In this document: in pieces, positions 9,450 to 19,344 of the stretch
Numbering within the stretch: the stretch's first letter is position 1
How the letters are laid out: every line of letters begins with the position of its first letter
Assembly: GCA_019748065.1 (NCBI GenBank)
Contig: JAIEQB010000007.1
Location: 1 to 64,000 of the forward strand
Length of the DNA: 64,000 nucleotides
Source: Alphaproteobacteria bacterium
GTDB lineage: Bacteria > Pseudomonadota > Alphaproteobacteria > UBA9655
Direction: 5' to 3'
Program-made: the position numbers and the translations under genes
Notes under the pieces: model-generated
Told to the model about the DNA's origin: nothing
Seen by the model: only the letters and a program-made list of their open reading frames with translations
The model's database searches: none

Positions 9450-10736
9450 ATGGTTCGTACCCTTCTTGGATCAACGGCTCTTTTGAGTGTTTTGTTGATT
9501 ACACCACAAGCGCAAGCTGCAGAAACATCCCCCTCTCCTGCCATGGAGACCCCTCAACTTAAACTCTCAGGACAAACATCCTTTAACTCTTATTTTTTCA
9601 ACAATAAAAGACTTTTTAGAGCGACAAGACCAGAGAGTGATTCACAAGTATGTAGCCGACGTAAATATGGTCGAGGACAGTTATTTGCTGTCGAGAACTC
9701 ACGATTAAAAGTTAACGTCGATGGCAGAACAGACCCCGGTATGGAATACGGTCTTGTTTTCGTCTTCGATGGAAATACTGATGCGGATCACTTTGTTCGA
9801 GAAGACTACCTGTATTTTGGGGGAACCTGGGGACGAATTTATGCGGGTGACACTAAAGGTGTTGAAAGTTCCATGTCTTTCGGTGGATATGACCAATGGG
9901 GAGCAACTGGCTTTCTTGACGGAGGTACTCTTCCTCGCGTTGTCAACGACACAACTGGTGCCATCCCTTCCGTTGACCTTGTTGGAGAAACCAGTCGCGA
10001 CACGAAACTTACCTACATCACACCTCGAAAGTGGGGGTTTCAAGTGGGCGCATCCTATACACCTCGCACTGAGCATAGGGGCGAGCAAACCATTGAGTCA
10101 GGTCGAAGTGTTCTTCCATCTAAAAAGCCCTTTACAACGGATAACATTGCTAGCGGCATTAACTTTATCCATAAGTTCGCTAATGGGGTAGAAACTGGGC
10201 TTTCGGCAACATCTATTTTTGCGCAAACCCATCCAGAATTTCGAGGAGCTCCTCCTAGAAGGAATACAGCAAGCTTTGCATTGGGAGGAACGATCTCTTA
10301 TTCAAATTTTGGGTTCAGTGCTGAATATGGCAATAATGGTAAATCTCAACAACTTAAAAGGGTTGGAAATCAACCGGTGGGGAATAAAGTCAATGCGGGA
10401 CAATTCGTTGACTTTGGAGTCTCCTACAAGTGGGGCGCAACTAAGTTGAGTGCGGGTTACTATTATGGATGGAGAAAAGCTCTCGGAGGCGGAGAGACAA
10501 AAGATTTTGTCACACGTAAAGCAAAAACAAATGCTGTCGCTGCCGCTATCGATCATAAGCTCGCTCCTGGATTGGGTGTGTATGCGGAATATGAGAACTT
10601 CCAAATGAAAAACCCAGCAGCTCTTGCCGAAGGCAACCGGATTAATAGATTACTAAAAAAATGTAATGATTTTAAAGGTCCTGTGAGAAGCAATAAAGCC
10701 AACGTCTTTGTTGTTGGATCCCGAGTTGTTTTCTAA
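9450..10736 (+). CDS. Outer-membrane porin (Gram-negative porin family)
   Basis: The 428-residue product has a signal peptide (MVRTLLGSTALLSVLLITPQAQA, cleaved near residue 23). The mature part is rich in alternating, aromatic-ended strands and closes with a terminal Phe (VFVVGSRVVF), the BamA recognition signature of trimeric porins. The segment REDYLYFGGTWGRIYAGD is typical of alphaproteobacterial general porins (Porin_4-like). The frame opens upstream at a TTG (9438), but GGAGG at 9440-9444 fixes the ATG at 9450. Cysteines near both ends (QVCSRRK and KKCNDF) might form a disulfide. A strong terminator follows. Confidence 0.9.
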   Translation: MVRTLLGSTALLSVLLITPQAQAAETSPSPAMETPQLKLSGQTSFNSYFFNNKRLFRATRPESDSQVCSRRKYGRGQLFAVENSRLKVNVDGRTDPGMEYGLVFVFDGNTDADHFVREDYLYFGGTWGRIYAGDTKGVESSMSFGGYDQWGATGFLDGGTLPRVVNDTTGAIPSVDLVGETSRDTKLTYITPRKWGFQVGASYTPRTEHRGEQTIESGRSVLPSKKPFTTDNIASGINFIHKFANGVETGLSATSIFAQTHPEFRGAPPRRNTASFALGGTISYSNFGFSAEYGNNGKSQQLKRVGNQPVGNKVNAGQFVDFGVSYKWGATKLSAGYYYGWRKALGGGETKDFVTRKAKTNAVAAAIDHKLAPGLGVYAEYENFQMKNPAALAEGNRINRLLKKCNDFKGPVRSNKANVFVVGSRVVF

Positions 10737-10757
10737 GTTACTTTTGGATTTCAAGGG

Positions 10758-10783
10758 AAGGAGGGAAAAATCCCTCCTTTTTT
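10758..10783 (+). terminator. Rho-independent terminator after the porin gene
   Basis: Perfect 9-bp stem AAGGAGGGA/TCCCTCCTT (10758-10766 and 10771-10779) with an AAAA loop, running straight into a T tract. It begins 21 bases after the porin stop codon and separates the porin from the downstream lipoprotein-leuS operon. Confidence 0.92.
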
Positions 10784-10847
10784 ATCCTTGACGGCTCCAT
10801 TTTCACAAGGCATACCATAAAAATGACGTCGAGAAGGGTATGAGTAA

Positions 10848-11357
10848 ATGAATTTAAGACTTCTCCCAATATTATTTTTAACTTTGAGCCTCACTGGGTG
10901 CGCTTCTGAATTAACTGAAGAAGCACTTGAAACCAGCGATACGGAAGATCGGCGCAACAAAGGCATGGAAAAATTTTTAGGTCATGACACACTACATTTT
11001 GGTGGTCCTAAAAAGCGAGAGCCAGAAGAAACCGGCCTTGGGGTCAATAGTCATCTTTGGCGCGCAGCCTTGGATACTATTTCCTTCATGCCTATTGCCT
11101 CTGCCGATCCTTTTGGCGGGGTTATTATTACAGATTGGTATTCCCCTCCACAAAATACAAAAGAACGGTTTAAAATCAATATTTTTATTCTTGATCGTCA
11201 ACTTCGCTCTGATGGCATTAAGGTCAGCCTCTTTCGTCAAGAACAAAATGCTACGGGACAATGGGTAGATCAAACTGTTGATGCCCAAACAACTCTTGAT
11301 TTAGAAAATACTATTTTAAAGCGTGCCAGGCACTTCCGCAAAAAAACAATCAAATAA
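10848..11357 (+). CDS. DUF3576-type lipoprotein
   Basis: A 169-residue lipoprotein: the signal sequence [18 protein letters not shown] carries a lipobox (LTGC) with the lipidated Cys at residue 18. The mature part, with [35 protein letters not shown], matches the alphaproteobacterial DUF3576 family, usually encoded directly upstream of leuS, as here (11-base gap). An envelope role is likely from the signal sequence and from its partner lptE downstream. The molecular function is not established. Confidence 0.88.
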   Translation: MNLRLLPILFLTLSLTGCASELTEEALETSDTEDRRNKGMEKFLGHDTLHFGGPKKREPEETGLGVNSHLWRAALDTISFMPIASADPFGGVIITDWYSPPQNTKERFKINIFILDRQLRSDGIKVSLFRQEQNATGQWVDQTVDAQTTLDLENTILKRARHFRKKTIK

Positions 11358-11368
11358 AAGAATTCTCT

Positions 11369-13909
11369 ATGAACACACGATACAATTTTCGAGAAAATGA
11401 AATAAAGTGGCAACAAGCATGGTCTGAGGCCTCTGTTTATAAAGCAGAAGAAAACTCACCAAAATATTATGTTTTAGAGATGTTCCCCTATCCTTCTGGT
11501 CGCCTTCACATGGGACATGTTCGTAATTATATCATTGGAGATGTTATTGCCCGTTACAAAAAATGTTGTGGCTATTCCGTTCTTCACCCCATGGGATGGG
11601 ATGCTTTTGGTCTTCCGGCTGAAAATGCAGCCATTCAGCATAAAGTTCACCCCCAAACATGGACTCTTGAAAACGTCCGACTTATGAAAGAAGAATTCGA
11701 ATCTTTAGGGATTTCCTATGATTGGAGTCGGGAGATCCTCAGTTGTTCTCCTGACTATTATGTTCACGAACAAAAAATATTCTTAGATTTTTTAAAAAAG
11801 GGGATTGCTTACCGAAAAGAATCCTTTGTGAATTGGGATCCTGTTGAAGGGACAGTCTTGGCCAATGAACAGGTTATTGATGGAAAAGGATGGCGCTCTG
11901 GAGCTCTCATTGAACGCAAAAGGCTTTCTCAATGGTTCCTTAAAATTACGGATTTTGCTCAAGAACTCCTCGATGATTTGGCCCCATTAGATCATTGGCC
12001 TGAACAAGTCAAAACGATGCAAGTTAATTGGATTGGCCGCTCTGAGGGGGCTCGAATCCAATTTCCTCTTCTTGAAGAGGAGGAAACTTTAGAGGTATTT
12101 ACAACCCGTCCTGACACCATTTTTGGCGCTGCTTTTATTGGTATTTCTCCGGATCATCCTTTTGTAGAAAACCTAGCTAAAACCATCCCTGCCCTTCAAA
12201 CATTCATTGCTGAATGTCGTACTATGGGGACAAGTCAAAAAGAATTAGATACAGCTGAAAAAAAGGGTTTTAATACGGGTCTTTTTGTCAGACACCCTTT
12301 TCTAAAGGATGTTAAACTTCCGATTTATGTGGCTAATTTTGTTCTCATGGATTACGGGACGGGCATTGTTTTTGGCTGTCCTGCCCATGATTTACGCGAT
12401 TATGAATTTGCCTTAAAGTACACACTTCCCATACTTCCCGTTGTCAAAGGACCTTCTGATGCTCTCCTACCTTATGAAGGAGAAGGAGTTCTTATCAATT
12501 CCCATTTCTTAAATGGCCTCGAGACTGAAGATGCAAAAAAGGTTGCAATTGAGCATTTGGTGAAGGAAAAAATCGGCGCATCAGAAATAACTTATAAACT
12601 ACGAGATTGGGGAGTTTCACGACAACGGTATTGGGGCTGTCCTATCCCTATTATTCATTGCTCACATTGTGGGATTGTTCCTGTTCCTGAAGATCAATTA
12701 CCGGTTGTGCTTCCCCAAGATGTTGCTTTTGATCAACCTGGAAATCCTTTAGACCTCCACCCCACATGGAAAATTGTTGATTGTCCTCAATGTAATAAGC
12801 CTGCCGAGAGAGAAACTGATACCTTTGATACTTTCATTGAATCCTCGTGGTATTTTGCGCGTTTTTGTTCGCCCCATGCTCTTCAACCTTTTGAAAAGGA
12901 TAAGGCTGAATTTTGGATGCCGGTGGATCAATATATTGGGGGAATTGAACATGCCATTCTCCATCTTTTATACTCTCGATTTTTTACAAAAGCTTTAAAG
13001 GCTTGTGGGTATTGGACTTTATCAGAGCCTTTTAAAAATCTCCTAACCCAAGGAATGGTTTGCCATGAAACCTATAGAGATCAAACCGGCTCTTGGCTCT
13101 ACCCTCATGAAGTTGAAAAGCAAGAGGGGCGTTTTGTAAAACTTTCTGATAACGCACCAGTGACAGTGGGCCGCTCTGAAAAAATGAGTAAATCAAAGCT
13201 TAATGTTGTTCCTGCTGCAAAAATTGTTGAAGAATATGGAGCGGATACTGCCCGCCTTTTTATGCTTTCCGACAGCCCTCCCGAAAGAGATTTTGAATGG
13301 ACAGAGGCTGGCATCGAAGGAAGCTGGCGCTATATTAATAAGTTGTGGCGCCTTGTTATGTCTCATTTACCAGAGTTAAAAACTATAAAAAGGGAAGAGC
13401 GCCCCTCCCCATTAACACCCAATGCAACCAGGATTCAGAAGTTAACTCATAAAACTCTTTTTCATGTCACCCAAGATATTGAACGCTTTCATTATAATCG
13501 CTACATCGCGCGTTTAAGAGAATTTTCGAATTCTCTTGAGGAGTTTCTCCCTTCTGATCCTTCCGAATGGTGGGCTCTAAATGAAGCTCTTCACACCCTT
13601 GTTTTAATGATCTCACCTGCTTTACCTCATCTGGCAGAAGCCCTCTGGGCAGAATTGGGACACCCTCCCTTTATTATTAATCAACCTTGGCCCAAGGCTG
13701 AATCTGAATATTTAACTGAAGATAAAGCAACTCTCGCCATTCAAGTTAATGGTAAAATGCGCGGCACTTTTGAAATACATCCTCATTTAGAAGAAGAAGA
13801 AGCACGAGCTCTTATTTTAGATTTACCCTTTGTTAAATCACAGGTTCAGAATAAAGTGATTAAGAAGTTTATTTATATTCAAGGGAAAATCGCTAATGTG
13901 GTTTTATAG
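11369..13909 (+). CDS. leuS: Leucyl-tRNA synthetase
   Basis: Class Ia synthetase charging tRNA-Leu, 846 residues. The HIGH-type motif appears as HMGH near residue 48 ([13 protein letters not shown]), and KMSKS lies near 604-609 (EKMSKSKLN). The CP1 editing domain is present between them, with TTRPDT and the [12 protein letters not shown] segment. The C-terminal anticodon-binding and leucine-specific regions are complete. The 3' end overlaps lptE by 14 bases, so LeuS, LptE and HolA are probably translated from one mRNA, an order common in Alphaproteobacteria. Confidence 0.98.
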   Translation: MNTRYNFRENEIKWQQAWSEASVYKAEENSPKYYVLEMFPYPSGRLHMGHVRNYIIGDVIARYKKCCGYSVLHPMGWDAFGLPAENAAIQHKVHPQTWTLENVRLMKEEFESLGISYDWSREILSCSPDYYVHEQKIFLDFLKKGIAYRKESFVNWDPVEGTVLANEQVIDGKGWRSGALIERKRLSQWFLKITDFAQELLDDLAPLDHWPEQVKTMQVNWIGRSEGARIQFPLLEEEETLEVFTTRPDTIFGAAFIGISPDHPFVENLAKTIPALQTFIAECRTMGTSQKELDTAEKKGFNTGLFVRHPFLKDVKLPIYVANFVLMDYGTGIVFGCPAHDLRDYEFALKYTLPILPVVKGPSDALLPYEGEGVLINSHFLNGLETEDAKKVAIEHLVKEKIGASEITYKLRDWGVSRQRYWGCPIPIIHCSHCGIVPVPEDQLPVVLPQDVAFDQPGNPLDLHPTWKIVDCPQCNKPAERETDTFDTFIESSWYFARFCSPHALQPFEKDKAEFWMPVDQYIGGIEHAILHLLYSRFFTKALKACGYWTLSEPFKNLLTQGMVCHETYRDQTGSWLYPHEVEKQEGRFVKLSDNAPVTVGRSEKMSKSKLNVVPAAKIVEEYGADTARLFMLSDSPPERDFEWTEAGIEGSWRYINKLWRLVMSHLPELKTIKREERPSPLTPNATRIQKLTHKTLFHVTQDIERFHYNRYIARLREFSNSLEEFLPSDPSEWWALNEALHTLVLMISPALPHLAEALWAELGHPPFIINQPWPKAESEYLTEDKATLAIQVNGKMRGTFEIHPHLEEEEARALILDLPFVKSQVQNKVIKKFIYIQGKIANVVL

Positions 13910-14396
13910 ACTTGTCTCTTTTTGTTTTTTCTTTTCCTTAACAGGGTGTGGCTTTCATCCCCTCTATACACCTTATAATGGAAGGCATAATACTTCTTAT
14001 CCCATCAAAATTGGTATTATTGCTGACAGGAATGGTCAAATCTTACGGAATAGCCTTGTTGATCTTTTAACTCCAGAAGGAGTCCCACCTCATCCTCAGT
14101 ATTTCTTAGATGTAAATCTTACGGAGACAATTAGCAGTACAGGTATTAATAAGGATGAGTCGACAAGTCGGAAGCAAGCACGTCTTACAGCTAATTTTAT
14201 CTTAAAGGACATGAAAACAAATAAGATTCTTTACCAACATACTACTAGTGCCATCAATTCATTTTCTATCATTAATCAAAAATACTATTCTGATTTAACA
14301 GCACAAAAATATGCTATACGAGAAGCTGCCCAGCTTTTAGCTGAAAATATTTCTCTCCTCATTACAACTTATCTTAATTCCTGTAATGAAAATTAA
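13896..14396 (+). CDS. lptE: LPS-assembly lipoprotein LptE
   Basis: LptE plugs the LptD barrel in the outer membrane and helps place LPS on the cell surface. The 166-residue protein starts with a lipoprotein signal ([12 protein letters not shown]; lipidated Cys near residue 18). The CGFHPLY opening is characteristic of LptE. Sequence similarity in the rest of the family is low, so the call leans on this motif, the size and the position between leuS and holA. It overlaps both neighbours. Confidence 0.88.
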   Translation: MWFYRLVSFCFFFSLTGCGFHPLYTPYNGRHNTSYPIKIGIIADRNGQILRNSLVDLLTPEGVPPHPQYFLDVNLTETISSTGINKDESTSRKQARLTANFILKDMKTNKILYQHTTSAINSFSIINQKYYSDLTAQKYAIREAAQLLAENISLLITTYLNSCNEN

Positions 14397-15306
14397 TTTT
14401 CCAGCCCTTTTTCAAACACCTCTTCAAAAGTACAATTTATTTCTTATTTACGGAAATGATGAAGAGGTGTTTGAGAGAACGCTTCTCTTTCTGCAAAAAA
14501 AGTTTACAGCAACGTTTGAATCTAAAACAGAAGAAGAACTCCGCAATACGCCCCAACCAAAACTTTCCTTATTTGAAAATTCTGTTCCCTCAATCACCTT
14601 AATTTCAAATATAACGGATAAGATGATCCCTCTCCTTGAGCATCTCAAGAAAGGAATTTATGTTTTTACATCACAAAAGGCACGGGCTCAATCAAAGCTA
14701 GTGACCTTTTTTTCTGGATCCACAACTTCTCTTGCTATTGCTGCTTATACAGCTCCCTTATCGTCCTCCGAATTTGAGTTTCTAACGCAGGATTTTCTTC
14801 TCCCTGCATCATTTCAAATGAATCTCTTTAAAGCCTATCAGAACGATTGGAGAGGGCTTTTAAGTGCTCTTGATAAGATGAGACTTTTTGGAGATCTTAA
14901 AGAAGAAGAGTATTCTTTCTTCCTTCAGTCTTCTCCTTCACATGATGAGAGTGGACTTTTGACCCAAGCTTTTTTGTTAAAAAATGTTAAAGAAGCTTTG
15001 GTTGGATTTTCAATAGTCAATAAAACCGAACTTATTCCTCTTCTACGGAGTTTAAGTCGGTCGTTTCAAACTCTCTTAAATCTACTTTTTATCAAAGAAA
15101 CAGGAAAAACGATTCCCTGGACAACCCTCACACCGCCTATTTTTTTTAAGGAGCAGCCACTCTATGAAAAAGCCCTTTCTCGGTGGCAAGAAAAAGAAGT
15201 TCTACATTTTTTGGAGACTCTTTTAACCGCAGAAAAAGATATTAAATTTTCATCTCTTGGCTTTACAGCCCTAGAGCGACGTCTTTTGCATTGCTTAAAA
15301 AGCTAA
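14386..15306 (+). CDS. holA: DNA polymerase III subunit delta
   Basis: HolA is the clamp-loader wrench that opens the beta sliding clamp. The 306-residue protein starts [26 protein letters not shown], matching the N-terminal delta domain. Helices with the loader-type arrangement follow, including the NDWRGLLSALDKM region and a C-terminal collar domain. Conservation in this family is low; length, opening motif and the alphaproteobacterial order leuS-lptE-holA-parB make it firm. Its stop overlaps the convergent parB stop by four bases. Confidence 0.9.
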   Translation: MKINFPALFQTPLQKYNLFLIYGNDEEVFERTLLFLQKKFTATFESKTEEELRNTPQPKLSLFENSVPSITLISNITDKMIPLLEHLKKGIYVFTSQKARAQSKLVTFFSGSTTSLAIAAYTAPLSSSEFEFLTQDFLLPASFQMNLFKAYQNDWRGLLSALDKMRLFGDLKEEEYSFFLQSSPSHDESGLLTQAFLLKNVKEALVGFSIVNKTELIPLLRSLSRSFQTLLNLLFIKETGKTIPWTTLTPPIFFKEQPLYEKALSRWQEKEVLHFLETLLTAEKDIKFSSLGFTALERRLLHCLKS

Positions 15307-16172
15307 TCCCCTTTAATCTGATTAAATTTCTGCAAAATCTGATCAAGCTCAATAGGATCATTAAAAGGAATAATAATTTTTCCCCCCTCCCCCTTAAGAA
15401 TCAAATCGATAGGTGTTCCTAATAAATCAGAAATATGCTGACAAAGCACTTCCTTTTCAGGATCAGCTATTCTACTCCCCGATAACGATTGCCCTACCTT
15501 AGAAGGTTTACGCAAATCCTCCGTTTGTCTTACGCTCAGACCTTGTTCTAAAATAAGGTCAGCAAGTCTCTCTGGATCATCGGCATTCACTAGAGCCCTT
15601 GCGTGACCCGATGAAAGCTTTCCTTCAGACAAATAATCTCTTATTTTTTTTGGCAGCGTTAGCAATCGAAGTGTATTCGCTATATGACTTCTACTTTTAC
15701 CTAATGTACGCGATAAAGATTCCTGAGTATGATTAAATTCTTCCGCAAGCCTTCGATATCCTTCTGCTTCTTCAATAGGATTAAGATCTTGTCTTTGAAT
15801 GTTTTCTAAAAGGCCAACTTCTAAAGCTTCTCGATCAGTAAAATTTTTCATTATAACAGGAATTTCAGAAAGACCTGCTTTCTTTGCGGCGCGCCATCTT
15901 CTTTCCCCTGCAATAATTTCATATTTCCCATCTTGACTTAAAAGACTTCGGACCAAAATCGGTTGCAAAACTCCTTTTTCTTGTATGGAAAGAGAAAGAG
16001 CTTCTAGATCTTCTTCGGGAAAAGAATGCCGAGGTTGATTCTTTCCAGGAACAATAGTTTCAATAGGAAGAGAAGGGGAGATAATATCTTCCTGTGTACC
16101 CTTATTAGAAGAAGTTGGATCTAATAGAGCTGAAAGGCCGCGCCCTAAAACTTGTCTTTTCAACTCACTCAT
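15303..16172 (-). CDS. parB: Chromosome-partitioning protein ParB
   Basis: ParB is a CTP-dependent clamp that loads at parS and spreads, bridging origin-proximal DNA for ParA-driven segregation. The 289-residue protein opens RQVLGRGLSALL, has the CTPase box GERRWRAAKKAG and the LLENIQRQDLNPIEEAEGYRRL region. It then has a helix-turn-helix (TQESLSRTLGKSRSHIANTLRLL) and the C-terminal dimerisation domain. It overlaps parA by four bases. Two parS sites for it lie about 1.1-1.4 kb upstream, inside rsmG. Confidence 0.97.
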   Translation of the reverse strand: MSELKRQVLGRGLSALLDPTSSNKGTQEDIISPSLPIETIVPGKNQPRHSFPEEDLEALSLSIQEKGVLQPILVRSLLSQDGKYEIIAGERRWRAAKKAGLSEIPVIMKNFTDREALEVGLLENIQRQDLNPIEEAEGYRRLAEEFNHTQESLSRTLGKSRSHIANTLRLLTLPKKIRDYLSEGKLSSGHARALVNADDPERLADLILEQGLSVRQTEDLRKPSKVGQSLSGSRIADPEKEVLCQHISDLLGTPIDLILKGEGGKIIIPFNDPIELDQILQKFNQIKGD

Positions 16173-16957
16173 GCTGCAGTCTCTCCTTCATAGAGCCCCC
16201 CCTCTTGGGTTAATATTTCTTTTGCTAACTGTAAATAGGCTTGGGATCCGTAACACTTTAAATCATATATGACGGCAGGTTTTCCAAAGGAGGGAGCCTC
16301 TGCAAGACGTATATTACGTGGAATCTGAGTATGATAAACTTTATCCTTCAAATGAAGGCGAACATCATCAGCAACTTGAGTATTCAGATTACTCCGCGCA
16401 TCAAACATTGTTAGAACAATTCCCTGCAACGCAATGGTTGGATTGAAATTTTTACGCACCTGATTAAGGGTAGCCAAAATTTGACTGAGGCCTTCTAAGG
16501 CATAAAATTCACACTGCAGGGGAATCAAAACTGAGTTTGCGGCAACGAGAGCATTTAAAGTTAAAAGACCAAGGGAAGGGGGGCAATCAATAAAAATATA
16601 ATCGAAGTCATTAATCTCATTTAAAGCACTTTTAAGGAGGCTCTCTCTCCTATTAAGGCTAACCAATTCAATTTCCGCCCCCGAGAGATGTACATTTGCA
16701 GGTAAGATATAAAGATTTGGAATATTTGTCCTAAGATAAGCATACTGAAGAGGAACTTTTCCTATAAGGACCTCATAGCTTCCACTTATTTTTGTTTTAT
16801 CAATTATTCCCAACCCAGTCGTAGCATTTCCTTGAGGGTCAAAATCTATAATGAGAATTTTCTTACCAACAGTAGAGAATGCTGTTGCTAAATTTATTGT
16901 CGTTGTTGTTTTTCCAACGCCCCCTTTCTGATTAACAACTGCTATTATTTTTGCCAT
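16169..16957 (-). CDS. parA: Chromosome-partitioning ATPase ParA
   Basis: ParA is a Walker-type ATPase forming nucleoid-bound dimers that pull ParB-parS complexes apart. The 262-residue protein carries the deviant Walker A box KGGVGKTTTTINLA (residues 10-23), Walker A' in DFDPQGNATTGLG and Walker B in YIFIDCPPSLGLLT. The short N-terminus without a helix-turn-helix marks the chromosomal Soj/ParA class rather than plasmid type Ia. It overlaps rsmG by 26 bases and parB by four. Confidence 0.97.
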   Translation of the reverse strand: MAKIIAVVNQKGGVGKTTTTINLATAFSTVGKKILIIDFDPQGNATTGLGIIDKTKISGSYEVLIGKVPLQYAYLRTNIPNLYILPANVHLSGAEIELVSLNRRESLLKSALNEINDFDYIFIDCPPSLGLLTLNALVAANSVLIPLQCEFYALEGLSQILATLNQVRKNFNPTIALQGIVLTMFDARSNLNTQVADDVRLHLKDKVYHTQIPRNIRLAEAPSFGKPAVIYDLKCYGSQAYLQLAKEILTQEGGLYEGETAA

Positions 16958-17555
16958 GAGAAGAGACCTTTTTTGGATGGGTTATTCTTAAAATTCTTCC
17001 TCTAGAATCGGTCAAACTCGGGAAAAGTTCAAGTTTAAAATCCCATTTTTTTTGACTATCCTCAATTTCATTTTTAAATTCTTTTCCCTTTAAAAAAAGA
17101 CAAATACCGTTCACATCCATCAAGGGAAAAGCATACTCAATAAGGAAGGAAAGTGGTGCTAAGCCTCGTGCTGTAACAATATCAAATTTCAACGGGTTTT
17201 TTAAAGTCTCTATACGCTCATTTAAAATTTTTACAGGTGTGTTTGTTTCACGTGAAACATTTTCCAAAAAAACACACTTTTTTAAGTCTGATTCTATAAG
17301 GGTCACATTTAAAAAATCAGGTCTTAGAATAGCAAGAACAAGTCCAGGAAATCCAGCCCCACTTCCTAAATCAACAAGTTCATTTTTAGAGGAAGGCAAA
17401 TAAGGTAAAAGTTGCAAAGAATCTTGAAAGTGCCTTTCCCAAATATTAGGAAGGGTTGAGGATGAAATCAAATTAAGTCTTTTTTGCCAGATCTCTAAAG
17501 TTCGTTGATAAAGCTTTAGCTTTTCAAATGTTTCACGTGAAACATTTTTGTCCAT
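16932..17555 (-). CDS. rsmG: 16S rRNA (guanine527-N7)-methyltransferase
   Basis: RsmG (GidB) methylates N7 of G527 in 16S rRNA. The 207-residue protein has the SAM-binding motif VDLGSGAGFPGLVLA and the family's later KGKEFKNEIE region. Both parS sites are translated inside it, giving the peptide NVSRE twice (residues 4-8 and again near 100), so the coding sequence is constrained by ParB binding. It sits between rho and parA. The mnmE and mnmG genes that usually precede rsmG near alphaproteobacterial origins are not here. Confidence 0.95.
   Translation of the reverse strand: MDKNVSRETFEKLKLYQRTLEIWQKRLNLISSSTLPNIWERHFQDSLQLLPYLPSSKNELVDLGSGAGFPGLVLAILRPDFLNVTLIESDLKKCVFLENVSRETNTPVKILNERIETLKNPLKFDIVTARGLAPLSFLIEYAFPLMDVNGICLFLKGKEFKNEIEDSQKKWDFKLELFPSLTDSRGRILRITHPKKVSSHGKNNSSC
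17244..17259. promoter_or_regulatory. parS centromere site 1
   Basis: Exact 16-base palindrome TGTTTCACGTGAAACA, the Spo0J/ParB consensus, inside the rsmG coding sequence. It lies about 4.1 kb from the proposed origin, where ParB-parS clusters are expected. Confidence 0.95.
17529..17544. promoter_or_regulatory. parS centromere site 2
   Basis: A second exact TGTTTCACGTGAAACA, starting 285 bases from the first and lying at codons 4-9 of rsmG. An identical palindrome at two separate places in one gene is not expected by chance and matches the ParB encoded downstream. Confidence 0.95.
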
Positions 17556-17556
17556 T

Positions 17557-18813
17557 TTAAGAATTCATAGACTCAAAGAATTCGCCATTATTCTTTGTGT
17601 TTCTTAGCTTTTCAAGAAGGAACTCCATCCCGTCTGTTGTCCCCATAGGAATTAGAATTCGTCTCAAAACCCACATTTTTGTTAAAGCATCCTTGTCAAT
17701 GAGCAATTCTTCTTTTCGTGTTCCTGATTTAGTAATATCAATGGCTGGGAATGTCCGCTTGTCTGAAAGCTTACGATCAAGAACAATTTCGGCATTTCCT
17801 GTTCCTTTAAATTCTTCAAAGATAACTTCATCCATACGTGATCCCGTATCAACCAAGGCCGTGGATACAATTGTCAATGATCCACCTTCTTCAATGTTTC
17901 TGGCCGCTCCAAAAAACCGCTTAGGGCGCTGGAGAGCGTTTGCATCAACACCACCCGTAAGGACTTTACCAGAAGAAGGCACAACCGTGTTATACGCACG
18001 AGCAAGACGGGTAATGTTATCTAAAAGAATAACAACGTCATTTTTTAGTTCTACAAGACGTTTTGCCTTTTCTATAACCATTTCAGCAACTTGAACGTGA
18101 CGAGACGCCGGCTCATCAAAAGTTGAACTAATAACCTCACCCTTTACAGAACGAGCCATATCTGTAACTTCTTCAGGTCGTTCATCAATAAGCAAAACCA
18201 TAAGCGTGACTTCTGGATGATTTACAGAAATGGAATAAGCAATATTCTGCATCATCACGGTTTTACCGGAACGAGGGGGGGCAACAATAAGCGCACGTTG
18301 ACCTTTTCCAATAGGAGCGACAAGTTCAATAACGCGTTGTGTTAAACCCTTATATGTTGGATCTTCAATTTCAAGCTTGAGCTTTTCATCGGGATAAAGT
18401 GGCGTTAAGTTATCAAAGTTAAGACGATGCTTAATCGCTTCCGGTGGTTGACCATTAATAGTATTGACTTTTAAAAGAGCAAAGTACCTTTCTCCATCTT
18501 TAGGAGCACGGATTTCCCCCTCAACCGTATCCCCTGTCCGTAAACTAAATTTTCTAACTTGACTTGGTGACACATAAATATCGTCAGGACCAGGCAAGTA
18601 GTTTGCTTCGGGGGATCTTAAAAAAGCAAATCCATCTTGTAGAATTTCAACAACACCACTTCCAAAAATAGCTTCTCCCTTTTCTGCCATTCTTTTCAAA
18701 ATTGCAAACATCATATCTTGTTTACGGAGAGTGCTGGCGTTTTCGATTTCTTGCTCTTCTGCCATAGACAAAAGTTCAACGGGCGTTTTAGACTTTAGGG
18801 TTTTTAGGTTCAT
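17557..18813 (-). CDS. rho: Transcription termination factor Rho
   Basis: Rho is the hexameric RNA helicase that ends transcription at untranslated, C-rich RNA. The 418-residue protein has the N-terminal helical domain ([21 protein letters not shown]), the primary RNA-binding cold-shock fold ([22 protein letters not shown]), Walker [13 protein letters not shown] near 180, Walker [17 protein letters not shown] and the Q-loop and R-loop region [20 protein letters not shown]. Length is typical. It follows hemJ after an 87-base gap in which I see no terminator or clear promoter. Confidence 0.98.
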   Translation of the reverse strand: MNLKTLKSKTPVELLSMAEEQEIENASTLRKQDMMFAILKRMAEKGEAIFGSGVVEILQDGFAFLRSPEANYLPGPDDIYVSPSQVRKFSLRTGDTVEGEIRAPKDGERYFALLKVNTINGQPPEAIKHRLNFDNLTPLYPDEKLKLEIEDPTYKGLTQRVIELVAPIGKGQRALIVAPPRSGKTVMMQNIAYSISVNHPEVTLMVLLIDERPEEVTDMARSVKGEVISSTFDEPASRHVQVAEMVIEKAKRLVELKNDVVILLDNITRLARAYNTVVPSSGKVLTGGVDANALQRPKRFFGAARNIEEGGSLTIVSTALVDTGSRMDEVIFEEFKGTGNAEIVLDRKLSDKRTFPAIDITKSGTRKEELLIDKDALTKMWVLRRILIPMGTTDGMEFLLEKLRNTKNNGEFFESMNS

Positions 18814-18900
18814 ATTTTCTCTGGGATTTTAAAGTAGGACTATAGGTATGTTTGCCAAATTTTTAAAGAAAATACAAGTGTTTTTTCATTAATCTTCCTT

Positions 18901-19344
18901 TTAGTGAAAGCTGGGCTTAAAAACAGCAAGAAAAACAATAAAAACAGCCAATATGAAGGGAAGCTCGTTCAAGAATCGTAAAGTTTTATCGGAAATAGAA
19001 GGATACTCACCACGAGCAAAGGTTTTGGCAATTGTTGAAAGATAACCATGAAAACCGGCCAAAAGAAGTACGAGCAAAAATTTGACATGAAACCACGGCA
19101 TGGACCAAGCATTTGTAGCAAAAGCAAGAAGAATACCAAAAAGAAAGCTCATAAAAAGAGAAGGAAGCATAATGATCTTCAAAAGGCGCCTCTCCATATG
19201 GCAAAAGGTTTTATAGGCCTTTGACCCTAAGTCAAACCCCTTATGATAAATAAACAGGCGCGGTAAGTATAAAAGACCCGCCATCCAGGCAATAACTGCC
19301 AAAATGTGAAGGGCTTTTAAGGTGAAATAATAATCATAGAGCAT
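18901..19344 (-). CDS. hemJ: Protoporphyrinogen oxidase HemJ
   Basis: HemJ is an integral membrane enzyme converting protoporphyrinogen IX to protoporphyrin IX, the penultimate haem step. The 147-residue protein has four hydrophobic segments and the conserved start YYFTLKALHILAVIAWMAGLLYLPRLFIYH, whose His and later K/R residues are typical. The frame is open to 19449, but the ATG at 19344 matches the family start and overlaps the hemH stop. It lies directly after hemE and hemH, so three consecutive late haem steps are encoded together. Confidence 0.93.
   Translation of the reverse strand: MLYDYYFTLKALHILAVIAWMAGLLYLPRLFIYHKGFDLGSKAYKTFCHMERRLLKIIMLPSLFMSFLFGILLAFATNAWSMPWFHVKFLLVLLLAGFHGYLSTIAKTFARGEYPSISDKTLRFLNELPFILAVFIVFLAVFKPSFH

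Noticed and set aside
9705-10088. Open frames on both strands within the porin gene (also 9721-10191)
   Set aside because: They lie in other frames of a clearly coding porin sequence and show no domain or start signal.
17597-18094. Long open frame on the plus strand opposite rho
   Set aside because: It is a shadow of the rho coding sequence with no ribosome-binding site and no recognisable protein features.
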